DNA of 64,000 nucleotides from Corythoichthys intestinalis (lineage: Eukaryota; Chordata; Actinopteri; Syngnathiformes; Syngnathidae). The stretch is from NCBI RefSeq assembly GCF_030265065.1, contig NC_080400.1, positions 55,515,001 to 55,579,000 on the forward strand, read 5' to 3'. Below are positions 32,597 to 43,984 of this stretch, piece by piece (position 1 is the stretch's first letter; each line of letters starts with the position of its first letter). The translations under genes were made by a program, and so were the position numbers. Under the pieces are notes generated by a model. That model had not been told where the DNA came from. It ran no database searches and saw only the letters and a program-made list of their open reading frames with translations.

Positions 32597-33986
32597 GGGC
32601 ATACAGTAGGTTCCTATAGGGACGGTAAGGACATAACACTACCAACTTTTGAGGATGTTTAAATTGTCCCCACCAAATTTTAAGCAACCCTATTTGCATT
32701 ATATAATGACTTCAGTTATATAGGTAATTGTAAGGATAGAATTGATCCATCAATTATAAAGTGAATTATTTTCATTACGTTCAGACTTACATTTACCCCA
32801 TTTCACTTGCTGAATGTGCCAGTCCATTTTTTCCCCCTCAAACACACGTTTGATGGGCTGATGACTTTATCCCCCCCAACATACACACGCACTCACAGCC
32901 CCGACAGAAATACAACATGTTGACAACATGCTGCCTCCTTCGCCCCCTTCCAAGAGGAGGGATATTAATTTTTTTTTTTTTTCAGCAGCAGCCACTGTAG
33001 GTAAAGTAAAAAGACCTCACTGTTGTGGAGGTGGGTGAAAAATCACTAATTTTACTACTGAAAGTCCGACTTGCATCAGAGTTAGCATAACATTAAACTG
33101 TGTGAATTTGCTTACCTGCAAAACTCAAGTATGAAGCTGCTTATAGAGAAGCGTCCTTCTGTATGTGTTTTCTACTGTTAACGTATGAGAAATGTAGTGA
33201 AACGAGGTTAACCCCCTTCTCCCCAATTTTCATTTATTTTATTTATGTGGTCTTAAAGCAACCCAAAGGAGCTTTCATTTTTGAGTCTGGCAGTGCTTAT
33301 GGACAAAAGCAGTACTGTTATAGCTGAATGAAGGCTCCAATTTTATTTATTTTTGTTATTCCCTGACTAACAAGTTTTTCAGTTATATTTAATTATTGTT
33401 TTTAGCGAGGACGTAGGTTTGCATAGGGACAGTAGTATGTTAAGACTTACATTTACCTCTTTTCACCTGCTTAAAGTGCCGGTCGAGTTTTTCCCCCTCA
33501 AATACACGTTTGATTGGCTGATGACTTGCATTTATTTTAAAATTTTTGACATTATTTACTTGAAAATATTTTTATTATCAGCCAATGCAGACATTTTGCA
33601 GACATTCATACATTAATCATAGAAGGGTAAAAAGTATGTATGTAAATATGGAAATATAATTTATGTTCAAATATTGCAACTTAGATTTGCTAATAAAATC
33701 AAGGCATTTATGTTGGAAGTTTTCCAAATGTTTCTTTAGTAGTTTTTGAAAACAAACGTTTGAATGTAACGGTGTGTCACCTGACCAATGCACATGAAAG
33801 TTAGTATAAGTCAATACAGATTTATTTTGCATTGATCATTCAGCCTATCAATTAATCAAGAAATCTAGCCCCGATCCCCGTTAACCCAATCTGTTTGGTC
33901 TTATTAATGTCCCATCCCTAGAAAAAAAAAGTGTACATGCAGGTTATGCTGTTATAATGCCCCTACCATTGTTGAGACCAAACCTA

Positions 33987-34815
33987 TAGTGGTATGAAAA
34001 AGTATCTGAACCTTTTGGAATTTCTCACATTCCTGCATAAAGTCACCGTCAAATGTGATCTGATCTTTGCCAAAAATCATACAGATGAAAAAAACAGTGT
34101 CTGCTTTAATTAAAACTACCCAAAAATGTATAAGTTGTCATATTTAAATGAGGGTAGCATGCAAACAATGAAAGAAGGGGGGGAAAGGTAAGTGAACCCT
34201 CTAGCCAAGGAGACTTAAAGAATGAATTCAAAAGTTTATCAGGATGTTTTGCAGGAAAACCTGAGGCCGTCTGTCAGACAGTTGAAGCTAAAAAGAGGAT
34301 GGATGCTGTTACAAGACAATGATCCAAAACACATAAGTAAAGCCACTTCAGAATGGTTTCAGAAGAACAAAATACACGTCCTGGATTGGCCAAGTCAAAA
34401 TCCAGACTTGAACCCCATTAAGATGCTGTGGCATACAGCGATTCATTTCAGACATCCCAGGAATCTGACTGAACTACAGCACTTTTGTAGAGAAGAATGG
34501 GCCAAGATTAGTCCTGAATGATGTGCCAGACTGGTCTGCAACTACAGAAAGCGTCTGGTTGAAGTTATTGCAGCCAAAGGGGGGCAACAAAATATGATAT
34601 ATGATGGTTCACTTCCCTATTTTCCCCCCTTCTGTCATTGTTTGCATAGTATCCTAATTGAAATATGAAAACCTATAAATGTTTGGCTGGCTTTAGTTAA
34701 AGCAGACAGTTTTTTCCTCTGTGTGATTTTGACAAAGATCAGCTCACATTTGATCGTGATTTTATGCACATATGTGAGAAATTCCAAACGGTTCAGATAC
34801 TTTCTCATACCACTG
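33987..34815 (+). mobile_element. Tc1-like family D, internally deleted copy D2
   Basis: Ends TAGTGGTATGAAAAAGTATC and CTTTCTCATACCACTG, each next to TA, with about 190-bp inverted repeats. Only the C-terminal half of the transposase remains (34,222-34,521). Confidence 0.85.
34222..34521 (+). pseudogene. Tc1 transposase C-terminal fragment, family D
   Basis: Includes WMLLQDNDPKHISKATSEWF (second catalytic aspartate) and [15 protein letters not shown], in which lysine stands where the catalytic glutamate of NPIENLW belongs. Copy D3 has the same lysine. The N-terminal DNA-binding region is deleted. Confidence 0.8.
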
Positions 34816-35682
34816 TACGACAGAAAATGTTAAATGGTCTTAAGACAAATGTTTATTTTATTTTTTTATTTTTTTGCATAGTTACGAGATTATTAACAAG
34901 CTAATAATTATTGAGTATGTTAATATATGTTCAAATATTGCAATTTAACTGTGCAAATAAAATCCAGTCATTTATTCTGGAAATTTTAAAAACGTTTCTT
35001 TAGTAGCTTTTAAAAACAAAGGTTTGAATCGAACGGTGTATCACCTGAAACAATACATGTGAAAGTTAATATCATTCAAAAAAGATTAATTTTTGCATTG
35101 ATCATTCAGCCTATCAATTAATTAATGAAAACTGTAGCCCCGACCCCCGTTCACCCAATCAGTTTGATCTGATTAATGTCCAGTCCCCAGCAGGTTCTGC
35201 TATTATAACGTCCCTACCAAAACCTGAGACCAAACCTACGCCTTTACGATTATGAGCATTGACGTACTGCTAATGTGTTGAATGAAATGCACAAAACAAA
35301 TCTGTCTGAAGTCTTGCAGCCGAGAGGAATAATTCGAATTAAAGGGAATTGGATTCACACTGCTGGGAGTAACGTCATCACCAGAGACCAGACAATGCGT
35401 CAATATCTTGGACAGAAAAAGCTCTCATCAGCCTGTTGAGCCACCATTTGCATGGCCACATGAGCACTCCACAACCACAAGCTAACTAAAACGAGACCCC
35501 TCAATGCTCAAGTACAGATGTAAAAGATGCCCTCTTCCTTGTACATCAAATTACAAATCAGAACAGTCACAATTTTCTTCCCATAAATTAAAAGCAAGCA
35601 AACAGACATCAATGTACAGTATAAAGGGAAAAGACCCAAATGAACCGAGGAGTAAACTCAGCTCTCAAGTTGTCAGACTTAC

Positions 35683-35830
35683 CGGTTTCGGTGAATAAAA
35701 GTGGAGAAAATTTAGAATTCCGTCACAAACATGCCCAGAAATGGCGAAGAAAGTTAGATAGTTGGGAATAGTGAGAATGGAAGGCACTACGCCGGCTGAG
35801 TTCAGGACGTCCTTCCCGGCTGCCCGCGCG
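35683..35830 (-). other. relt: Probable non-coding first exon of RELT
   Basis: Reading the minus strand, a CpG-rich segment leads into ATTCACCGAAACCG followed by a consensus donor GTAAGTC at 35,682-35,676. The only ATG (GGCATGTTT) opens a frame of six codons. The next matching acceptor on the strand is the UTR-containing RELT exon at 11,862, and human RELT also begins with a non-coding exon. The transcription start is estimated, not determined. An alternative is a first exon of a different transcript. Confidence 0.55.
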
Positions 35831-35910
35831 CTTTACTCTCTTTTGTGTTAAAGCACAGAGCAGCACCAGCTCAGCCCTACGTCACAGCTGTGATGACGTA
35901 GGTTATCTCT
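35800..35910 (-). promoter_or_regulatory. CpG-rich promoter with paired CRE sites
   Basis: Upstream of the putative first exon lies GC-rich DNA (GCTGCCCGCGCGC at 35,819) and a 25-bp near-palindrome at 35,877-35,901. In it, CTACGTCA and TGACGTAG flank an E-box CAGCTG. TGACGT(C/A) is the CREB/ATF core. No TATA box is evident. It could fire in both directions. Confidence 0.55.
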
Positions 35911-35966
35911 TCAGCGAGCCCTCCCAATTCAAAGGGATTGGACGTAAGTCGTCGTCAATGGCAGGC

Positions 35967-36890
35967 AAGGGCGTAGGATTGGTCTCAAACTTGATAGGGA
36001 CAATATAACAGCATAACCTGCATGTACACATTTTGCTCCGGATGGGACATTAATAGGACCCAACAGATTGGATGAACAGGGGTCAGGGCTACATTTCTCA
36101 CCAATATGAACCTAATTTATTTACATGCTAAATCGGGGGTGCTCGTTACGTCTATCACGATCGACCAGTCGATCACAGCGCTAGTGTGGGTAGCTCAAGG
36201 CATCCGCCCCCACCCCCCCCAAAAAACTTATTTTTTTAATGTACATAGTTAATTATGATTATGTTGTGTGTATGTTGTGTTGTGTGAGCAACATATTAGG
36301 TTATGTAGCTTCTTGCTCACGTTTGTCGGGGTTCTATAGTTTCCAGCAGAGTTTACTACATTTCCCACAGTTTAATTAATGTTAACAGTAGAAAACACAA
36401 ACAGAAGGACACTTCTAAGCAGCTCCCTACTTGAGTTTTGCAGGTTAGCAAGTTCACACTGTTTAATGTTATGCTAACACTGATGCTGGTCGGACTTTCA
36501 GTAGCAAAATTAGTGGTGTGTTTCCCACCTCCACAACATTGGCGTCTTTTATAATTAGTTACAGTGGCTGCTGCTGGCCGGAAAAAAACAAAAAAAAACT
36601 TCTACTATCCCTCTTCTTCAAAGGGGGCGAAGGAGGCGGCATGTTGTCGACATGTATATACATGTATATACATGTCGGGGCTGTGTGAGTGTGAGCGTGT
36701 GTGTGTATGTCGGGAGTGGGTCAAGTTATCAGCCAATCAAACATGCAATTAAAGTGGGAAAAAATGGACCACCGCATTCAGCAAGTGAAAAGGGGTAAAT
36801 GTAAGTTTGACCATAATAAAAAGGATTCACTTAATAATGGTAAGGTCATTATATCCTTACAACATGGGAAGAAATTCTACATTACTTGTA
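35967..36890. mobile_element. Fragment of the CGTAGGTTTG hAT family
   Basis: Begins AAGGGCGTAGGATTGGTCTC, and 36,360-36,810 is the reverse complement of 32,830-33,190 (AGTAGAAAACACAAACAGAA, GAAGGGGGC). The same internal blocks recur at 53,490-53,870. The right end is lost in the microsatellite. Confidence 0.6.
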
Positions 36891-36904
36891 TAACTCATAC
36901 TGTA

Positions 36905-36961
36905 CATATATATGCATGTATACAAACAGTATATATATATATATCTATATCTATCTATATA

Positions 36962-37045
<84 letters not shown>

Positions 37046-37130
37046 TATATATATATACATACATACATACACAATATTACACATATATAGATATACAGTA
37101 TAGATATACAGTACATATGTATATCGTTTA
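36905..37130. repeat. TA / GATA compound microsatellite
   Basis: Long TA tracts, then ATAG tetramers at 37,011-37,043, then more TA and CATA repeats. It explains the tyrosine/isoleucine-rich open frames here. Confidence 0.95.
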
Positions 37131-38796
37131 TATCAAAATTGTTGCATTTGCAGTGTTTAAAAACCATTAACAACTATGTAAATATGTGGATAGGCTCTGC
37201 CTCTACTACGCAGATTTTCGGAGTGGGGGGGTCCGCATTAACCACCAAAAACAAGGGATCACTGTATATGTAGATCTGTAATCAATTTTTGGAAAAATAT
37301 CCTAACATAGTTTTTGCAGGTTAGAATTATATGAAATGCTGTTAATCATAAATCAGTGCTGTTCATCACAAACTGTAAAAAGAGATCAAAATTTGAAGAC
37401 TGACAAACAAAGGAACTTGAAGTGATGGAGTTCCTAATCATTGGTGATGCAACTGTTAACACTTTATTTATTTTTGATATATATGTTGTTTAATTTTTTT
37501 TTTTTTTTTTTTTTAATAGATAATCAAAAATAGAAGAAAAAAAAGATTTACCTCTCAGATTGACATTTTTGTTTGACTATATTATACACATTCAAGCATG
37601 CAAGGAGAGGTTCATTGTACAGGTTTCTGGACCAGCAAGACCAATTGCATAACAAAACTAATTTAGCAGAGCCTTGTTGGATTTGTTGTGTTTTGGTGCT
37701 GGTCTTTCTGGCACAGAAACCAGAACATACAAGATTTCTAAGCAGGGAATAGGATTTTGCTAACAACTCGCCGCCTATTTTACATTTGACTCGAACCAAT
37801 CTTTGGTCTTTATATCCTGACCTTTTCAAGATACAGTATAACTTTGTTCCTGAATTATGATAAATAACTCCTTAGAAAACAACTGTATTTTTCACAATTA
37901 CATCATCTTAGTGAATCATCATTATCAGGCGCTCGTTTTCATGTTTCAATGTCTACATGCAGTGTAATAGCTTTAATATCTACATGCATTGTAATAGCTT
38001 TATTTACTTAAGTCATCAAGATGCATGTTTATCTTTTCTCGTTTTAATTTTAATCCCATTCTTTTAGCAAAGGGCTAAGGTTTACAATGTATTATCATGT
38101 GGCTTCTCTAGCTACATTAGACAGACAAGCAGTATGATGTAACAGCAGCCTATTGATGCAACTAAATGGAATTCATTCTTTAAATATGTACATGTTTGCT
38201 TTCCCTACATAGGAAAAATGATATGCGATAACCTGTGTTTGTGCTGCATATTGAAATGAATTGTGTGACGGTAAAACGAGAGCCCTCTTTTTACAGTTCT
38301 GTCATTTCGAATTAATCAGGCATCATTCATACAGGAACATATGTAGTATGTTCAGCTAAGATATGTGAATAATTAAGATAGAATAATAAATAAGTGAATA
38401 AATAACAATTTCTCTTACATTTAGAATGAAACATTTTTCAGTCACTGAAATATACTGTATCTTTGACTGTCTATTTAACGTTTAACTGAATGTTAGAGTT
38501 TAATGTTTACAACTTGCATTTATATTGGTATATTTTTTTTAACAATTAGTGTCAATAAATAAAAGATTAAATGAAATGAAATTTGAACAAGAGTTTATAT
38601 CAGTTCAAAGGTCAATAAACATGCATGAATTGTGTGCTCTTATTTGGAAAAAGGTTCCCTGATATCCAAATAGCTGCTGAACCTGCTCCTTTTTTTCACA
38701 CAAGACATTTTCAGCCTGAGGCTCACTGAACAATTTAACAGTGACATTTCTCTCATAAGAATGTTTTTTTCGTTCATTCATTGAATAGTAGACAAT
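37131..38796. other. Unrecognised non-coding region
   Basis: A MITE-like end (ATTAACCACCAAAAACAAGG, then GATCACTGTA) sits at 37,238-37,265. The rest, up to the tRNA array, shows no gene, RNA or element I can support. Confidence 0.35.
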
Positions 38797-38869
38797 AGCT
38801 CATTAGCTCAGTTGGTCGGAGTGTAGTGCTAATAATGCCAAGATCTTGGGTTCGACCTCGTACGGGGCA
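38797..38869 (+). tRNA. Divergent tRNA-Ile-like gene at left edge, probable pseudogene
   Basis: A box TTAGCTCAGTTGG and B box GGGTTCGACC are present and the anticodon loop CTAATAA gives AAT. The acceptor 5' strand (AGCTCAT) does not pair with ACGGGGC, and its flanks differ from the array units. It may be a founder or an unrelated relic. Confidence 0.5.
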
Positions 38870-39084
38870 TGATATATGGTGTTCAATTAAAAGCACACCA
38901 AAGTTCTGTTTCCAAGACAAGAATGGCAGACTTTGCTTATGAATTTGTTTTGGCACAAACAATCTCAGCTGTGACTAGGCCTATATCAAGCCTTCTCTCC
39001 ATGAGAATGATCAACAATGCTCTTGCTGCCGACTAAATGATGATTAGCTGGGTTCGATGTGTATGTACCTCAAAAACAAGTCAT

Positions 39085-39159
39085 GGCCGGTTAGCTCAGT
39101 TGGGTCAGAGCGTGGTGCTAATAACACCAAGGTCACGGGTTCAACCCCCGTACAGGCCA
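39085..39159 (+). tRNA. tRNA-Ile (AAT), array copy 1
   Basis: Starts GGCCGGTTAGCTCAGTTGGG; anticodon loop CTAATAA; anticodon-stem 3' strand CACCA, which restores a fully paired stem; B box GGTTCAACCCC; acceptor ACAGGCC with a 5-68 G-A mismatch. Confidence 0.88.
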
Positions 39160-39250
39160 TCAAGTATGGTGTACAACCAAAACAATAGCTGTTCTCTATT
39201 ACGACACATGAAAGGCAAAATTTGCTTATGAATTTGTTTGGCACAAACAA

Positions 39251-39296
39251 TGTGCTAATTACGCCAATGTCACGGGTTCAACCCCCGTACAGGCCA
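39251..39296 (+). pseudogene. tRNA-Ile 3' half
   Basis: Only TGTGCTAATTACGCC onward to the acceptor end is present, joined directly to spacer text CACAAACAA. It marks a deletion junction inside the array. Confidence 0.85.
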
Positions 39297-39479
39297 TCAA
39301 GTCTCAAGACATTGATGGACGTCAAAATTTGCTCATGACTTTGTTTGGCACAAACAATCTCTGCTATTTCCAGGCCTACATCAAGCCTTCTCTCCATGAG
39401 AATGATCAACATTACTTTTGCTGCCGACTAAATGATGATTAGCTGGGTTTGATGTATATGTACCTCAAAAGCGAGTCAT

Positions 39480-39554
39480 GGCTGGTAAGCTCAGATAGGT
39501 CAGAGTGTGGTGCTAATAACGCCAAGGTCACGGCTTCGACCCCCGTACAGGCCA
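39480..39554 (+). tRNA. tRNA-Ile-like (AAT), array copy 2, probably decayed
   Basis: GGCTGGTAAGCTCAGATAGG has a damaged A box, and ACGGCTTCGACC loses G53 of the B box. The anticodon AAT is kept. Confidence 0.7.
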
Positions 39555-39845
39555 TCAAGTATGGTGTTCAACCAAAACAATAGTTGTTCTCTATTACAAA
39601 ACATTCAAGGACACATGAAAGGCAAAATTTGCTTATGAATTTGTTTGGCACAAACAATCTCAGCTGTTACTACACCTATATCAAGCCTTCTCTCCATGAG
39701 ATGACGGGGAATGCTTGCAGTGATACCTGCTTCTAGGCTTTATTATTTTTCAAGAAGTTGTATTTTTTTAATCAAAAATGTTCTTACTGCCAAATAAATG
39801 ATGATTAGCTGGGTTTGATGTGTATGTACCTCAAAAACAAGTCAT

Positions 39846-39920
39846 GGCCGGTTAGCTCAGTTGGGTCAGAGCGTGGTGCTAATAACGCCAAGGTCACGGG
39901 TTCAACCCCCGTACAGGCCA
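39846..39920 (+). tRNA. tRNA-Ile (AAT), array copy 3, consensus type
   Basis: Matches the array consensus in A box, anticodon stem (TGGTG/CGCCA), T arm (ACGGG/CCCGT) and acceptor (GGCCGGT/ACAGGCC with one G-A mismatch at 5-68). No TTTT occurs in the spacer before the next gene. Confidence 0.92.
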
Positions 39921-40154
39921 TCAAGTATGGTGTTCAACCAAAACAATAGGTGCTGTCTGTTACAAACCTCTCAAGACATTAATGGACACATGAAAGGCAA
40001 AATTTGCTCACGAATTTGTTGAGCACAAACAATCTCTGCTATTACCAAGCCTACATCAAGCCTTCTCTCAATGAGAATGATCAACAATGCTCTTGCTGCC
40101 GACTAAATGATGATTAGCTGGGTTCGATGTGTATGTGCCTCAAAACCAAGCCGT

Positions 40155-40229
40155 GGCCGCTTAGCTCAGTTGGGTCAGAGCATGGTGCTAATAACGCCAA
40201 GGTCACGGCTTCAACCCCCGTACAGGCCA
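40155..40229 (+). tRNA. tRNA-Ile (AAT), array copy 4
   Basis: GGCCGCTTAGCTC start; ACGGCTTCAACC changes G53 to C in the B box. First gene of the left 1,250-bp duplicated block. Confidence 0.75.
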
Positions 40230-40520
40230 TCAAGTATGGTGTTCAACCAAAACAATAGTTGTTCTCTATTACAAAACATTCAAGGACACATGAAAGGCAA
40301 AATTTGCTTATGAATTTGTTTGGCACAAACAATCTCAGCTGTTACTACACCTACATCAAGCCTTCTCTCCATGAGATGGCGGGGAATGCTTGCAGTCATA
40401 CCTGGTTCTAGGCTTTATTATTTTTCAAGAATTTGTATTGTTTTAATCAAAAATGTTCTTACTGCCAAATAAATGATGATTAGCTGGGTTCAATGTGTAT
40501 GTACCTCAAAAGCAAGTCAT

Positions 40521-40595
40521 GGCTGGTTAGCTCAGTTGGGTCTGAGCGAGGTGCTAATAACGCCAAGGTCACGGGTTCCACCCCCGTACAGGCCA
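40521..40595 (+). tRNA. tRNA-Ile-like (AAT), array copy 5
   Basis: GGCTGGTTAGCTC start; GGTTCCACC alters the conserved purine at 57; position 27 is A, so the anticodon stem loses one pair. Followed by a short unit (243 bp). Confidence 0.7.
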
Positions 40596-40763
40596 TCATG
40601 TATGTTACAAACCTCTAAAGATGCGGAATGCTTGCAGTCATACCTGGTTCTAGGCTTTATTATTTTTTAAGAAGTTGTATGTTTTTTAATCAAAAATGTT
40701 CTTACTGCCAAATAAATGAAGATTAGCTGGGTTCGATGTGTATCTACCTCAAAAGCAAGTCTT

Positions 40764-40838
40764 GGCCGGTTAGCTCAGTTGGGTCAGAGCATGGTGCTAC
40801 TAACGCCAAGGTCACGGGTTCAACCCCCGTACAGGCCA
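40764..40838 (+). tRNA. tRNA-Ile body with anticodon ACT, array copy 6
   Basis: The anticodon loop reads CTACTAA, so positions 34-36 are ACT instead of AAT. The body otherwise is the array tRNA-Ile with intact A and B boxes. ACT would read serine AGU, so the copy is either silent or a mistranslating or noncoding RNA. Confidence 0.85.
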
Positions 40839-41095
40839 TCAAGTCTCAAAACATTCAAGGACACAAGAAAGGCAAAATTTGCTCATGAATTTGTTTGGCA
40901 CAAACAATCTCAGGTGTTACTACACCTATATCAAGCCTTCTCTCCATGAGATGACGGGGAATGCTTGCAGTGATACCTGGTTCTAGGCTTTATTATTTTT
41001 TAAGAAGTTGTATTTTTTTAATCAAAAATGTTCTTACTGCCAAATAAATGATGATTAGCTGGGTTCGATGTGTATGTACCTCAAAAACAAGCCAT

Positions 41096-41170
41096 GGCCG
41101 GTTAGCTCAGTTGGTTCAGAGCGTGGTGCTAATAACGCCAAGGTCACGGGTTCAACCCCCGTACAGGCCA
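41096..41170 (+). tRNA. tRNA-Ile (AAT), array copy 7
   Basis: Consensus copy; D loop AGTTGGTTCA. The downstream spacer has no TTTT. Confidence 0.92.
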
Positions 41171-41404
41171 TCAAGTATGGTGTTCAACCAAAACAATAGT
41201 TGATGTCTGTTACAAACCTCTCAAGACATTGATGGACACATGAAAGGCAAAATTTGCTCACAAATTTGTTTAGCACAAACAGTCTCTGCTATCACCAGGC
41301 CTACGTCAAGCCTTCTCTCCATGAGAATGATCAACAATGCTCTTGCTGCCGACTAAATGATGATTAGCTGGGTTCGATGTGTATGTGCCTCAAAACCAAG
41401 CCGT

Positions 41405-41479
41405 GGCCGTTTAGCTCAGTTGGGTCAAAGTGTGGTGCTAATAACACCAAGGTGACGGCTTCGACCCCCGTACAGCCCA
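41405..41479 (+). tRNA. tRNA-Ile-like (AAT), array copy 8, decayed
   Basis: GGCCGTTTAGCTC; GACGGCTTCGACC damages the T arm; the 3' acceptor reads ACAGCCC, giving further mismatches. Confidence 0.7.
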
Positions 41480-41770
41480 TCAAGTATGGTGTTCAACCAA
41501 AACAATAGTTGTTCTCTATTACTAAACATTCAATGACACATGAAAGGCAAAATTTGCTTATGAATTTGTTTGGCACAAACAATCTCAGCTGTTACTACAC
41601 CTATATCAAGCCTTCTCTCCATGGGATGACGGGGAATGCTTGCAGTCATACCTGGTTCTAGGCTTTATTATTTTTTAAGAAGTTGTATTTTTTTAATCAA
41701 AAATGTTCTTACTGCCAAATAAATGATGATTAGCTGGGTTCGATGTGTATGTACCTCAAAAACAAGCCAT

Positions 41771-41845
41771 GGCCGGTTAGCTCAGTTGGTTCAGAGCGTG
41801 GTGCTAATAACGCCAAGGTCACGGGTTCAACCCCCGTACAGGCCA
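41771..41845 (+). tRNA. tRNA-Ile (AAT), array copy 9
   Basis: Identical in sequence to copy 7, including the D loop variant, pointing to unit duplication. Confidence 0.92.
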
Positions 41846-42067
41846 TCAAGTATGGTGTTCAACCAAAACAATAGTTGATGTCTGTTACAAACCTCTCAAG
41901 ACATTAATGGACACAAGAAAGGCCAAATTTGTTTAGCACAAACAATCTCTGCTATTACCAGGCCTACATCAAGCCTTCTCTCCATGAGAATGATCAACAA
42001 TCCTCTTGCTGCCGACTAAATGATGATTAGCTGGGTTCGATGTGTATGTACCTCAATAGCAAGTCAT

Positions 42068-42142
42068 GGCCGGTTAGCTCAGTTGGGTCAGAGCGTGGTG
42101 CTAATAACGCCAAGGTCACGGGTTCAACCCCCATACAGGCCA
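42068..42142 (+). tRNA. tRNA-Ile (AAT), array copy 10
   Basis: Consensus except CCCCCATAC in place of CCCCCGTAC, which breaks one T-stem pair. Confidence 0.85.
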
Positions 42143-42442
42143 TCAAGTATGGTGTTCAACCAAAACAATAGTTGTTCTCTATTACAAACCTCTCAAAACA
42201 TTCAAGGACAAAAGAAAGGCAAAATTTGCTCATGAGTTTGTTTGGCACAAACAATCTCAGGTGTTACTACACCTATATCAAGCCTTCTCTCCATGAGATG
42301 ACGGGGAATGCTTCCAGTGATACCTGGTTCTAGGCTTTATTATTTTTTAAGAAGTTGTATTTTTTTAATAAAAAATGTTCTTACTGCCAAATAAATGATG
42401 ATTAGCTGGGTTCGATGTGTATGTACTTCAAAAACAAGTCAT

Positions 42443-42517
42443 GGCCGGTTAGCTCACTTGGGTCAGAGCGTGGTGCTAATAACGCTAAGGTCACGGGTTC
42501 AACCCCCGTACAGGCCA
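42443..42517 (+). tRNA. tRNA-Ile (AAT), array copy 11
   Basis: A box reads TAGCTCACTTGG (one change) and the anticodon stem 3' strand is CGCTA. Otherwise consensus. Confidence 0.82.
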
Positions 42518-42734
42518 TCAAGTATGGTGTTCAACCAAAACAGTAGTTGATGACAAACCTCTCGACATTAATGGACGCATGAAAGGCAAAATTTGCTCAC
42601 GAATTTGTTTAGCACAAACAATCTCTGCTATTACCAGGCCTACATCAAGCCTTCTCTCCATGAGAATGATCAACAATGCTCTTGCTGCTGACTAAATGAT
42701 GATTAGCTGTGTATGTGCCTCAAAACCAAGTCGT

Positions 42735-42809
42735 GGCCGGTTAGCTCAGTTGGGTCAGAGCTTGGTGCTAATGACGCCAAGGTTACTGGTTCAACCCCCG
42801 TACAGGCCA
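42735..42809 (+). tRNA. tRNA-Ile-like (AAT), array copy 12
   Basis: Anticodon loop CTAATGA (A37 to G) and T arm TTACTGGTTCAACC differ from consensus. First gene of the right 1,250-bp block. Confidence 0.75.
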
Positions 42810-43100
42810 TCAAGTATGGTGTTCAACCAAAACAATCGTTGTTCTCTGTTACAAAACATTCAAGGACACATGAAAGGCAAAATTTGCTTATGAATTTGTT
42901 TGGCACAAACAATCTCAGCTGTTACTACACCTATATCAAGCCTTCTCTCCATGAGATGACGGGGAATACTTGCAGTCATACCTGGTTCTAGGCTTTACTA
43001 TTTTTCAAGAAGTTGTATTGTTTTAATCAAAAATGTTCTTACTGCCAAATAAATGATGATTAGCTGGGTTCGATCTGTATGTACCTCAAAAGCAAGTCAT

Positions 43101-43175
43101 GGCTGGTTAGCTCAGTTGGGTTAGAACGAGGTGCTAATAACGCCAAGGTCACGGGTTCCACCCCCGTACAGGCCA
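43101..43175 (+). tRNA. tRNA-Ile-like (AAT), array copy 13
   Basis: Counterpart of copy 5: GGCTGGT start and GGTTCCACC, with additional D-stem change GAAC. Confidence 0.7.
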
Positions 43176-43343
43176 TCATGTATGTTACAAACCTCTAAAG
43201 ATGGGGAATGCTTGCAGTCATACCTGGTTCTAGGCTTTATTATTTTTTAAGAAGTTGTATGTTTTTTAATCAAAAATGTTCTTACTGCCAAATAAATGAA
43301 GATTAGCTGGGTTCGATGTGTATCTACCTCAAAAGCAAGTCTT

Positions 43344-43418
43344 GGCCGGTTAGCTCAGTTGGGTCAGAGCATGGTGCTACTAACGCAAAGGTCACGGGTT
43401 CAACCCCCGTACAGGCCA
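43344..43418 (+). tRNA. tRNA-Ile body with anticodon ACT, array copy 14
   Basis: Counterpart of copy 6 with the same CTACTAA loop. Here the anticodon-stem 3' strand is CGCAA, adding a mismatch, so this copy is more likely dead. Confidence 0.82.
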
Positions 43419-43675
43419 TCAAGTCTCAAAACATTCAAGGACACAAGAAAGGCAAAATTTGCTCATGAATTTGTTTGGCACAAACAATCTCAGGTGTTAC
43501 TACACCTATATCAAGCCTTCTCTCCATGAGATGACGGGGAATGCTTGCAGTGATACCTGGTTCTAGGCTTTATTATTTTTTAAGAAGTTGTATTTTTTTA
43601 ATCAAAAATGTTCTTACTGCCAAATAAATGATGATTAGCTGGGTTCGATGTGTATGTACCTCAAAAACAAGTCAT

Positions 43676-43750
43676 GGCCGGTTAGCTCAGCTGGGTCAGA
43701 GCATGGTGCTAATAACGCCAAGGTCACGGGTTCAACCCCCGTACAGGCCA
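43676..43750 (+). tRNA. tRNA-Ile (AAT), array copy 15
   Basis: Consensus apart from AGCTGGGTCA in the D loop and A at position 26. Confidence 0.9.
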
Positions 43751-43984
43751 TCAAGTATGGTGTTCAACCAAAACAATAGTTGATGTCTGTTACAAACCTC
43801 TCAAGACATTAATGGACACACGAAAGGCAAAATTTGCTCACGAATTTGTTTAGCACAAACAATCTCTGCTATCACCAGGCCTACATCAAGCCTTCTCTCC
43901 ATGAGAATGATCAACAATGCTCTTGCTGCCGACTAAATGATGATTAGCTGGGTTTGATGTGTATGTGCCTCAAAACCAAGCTGT

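Larger units (their letters stand above)
32597..35249. mobile_element. Nested hAT-type elements of the CGTAGGTTTG family
   Basis: The outer left end is near 32,597 (TACAGTAGGTTCCTATAGGG) and a second left end is at about 33,408 (GACGTAGGTTTGCATAGGGA). Right-end text occurs twice: 33,620-33,985 (GACCAAACCTA) and 34,890-35,249 (GAGACCAAACCTACGCC). Two copies are thus nested or in tandem, with a Tc1 copy inserted in the first right end. A third piece lies at 35,967 and a complete framed copy at 52,814-57,151. Non-coding. Confidence 0.6.

Noticed and set aside
36701-37173. Tyrosine/isoleucine-rich open frames on both strands
   Set aside because: Translation of TA and GATA microsatellites.
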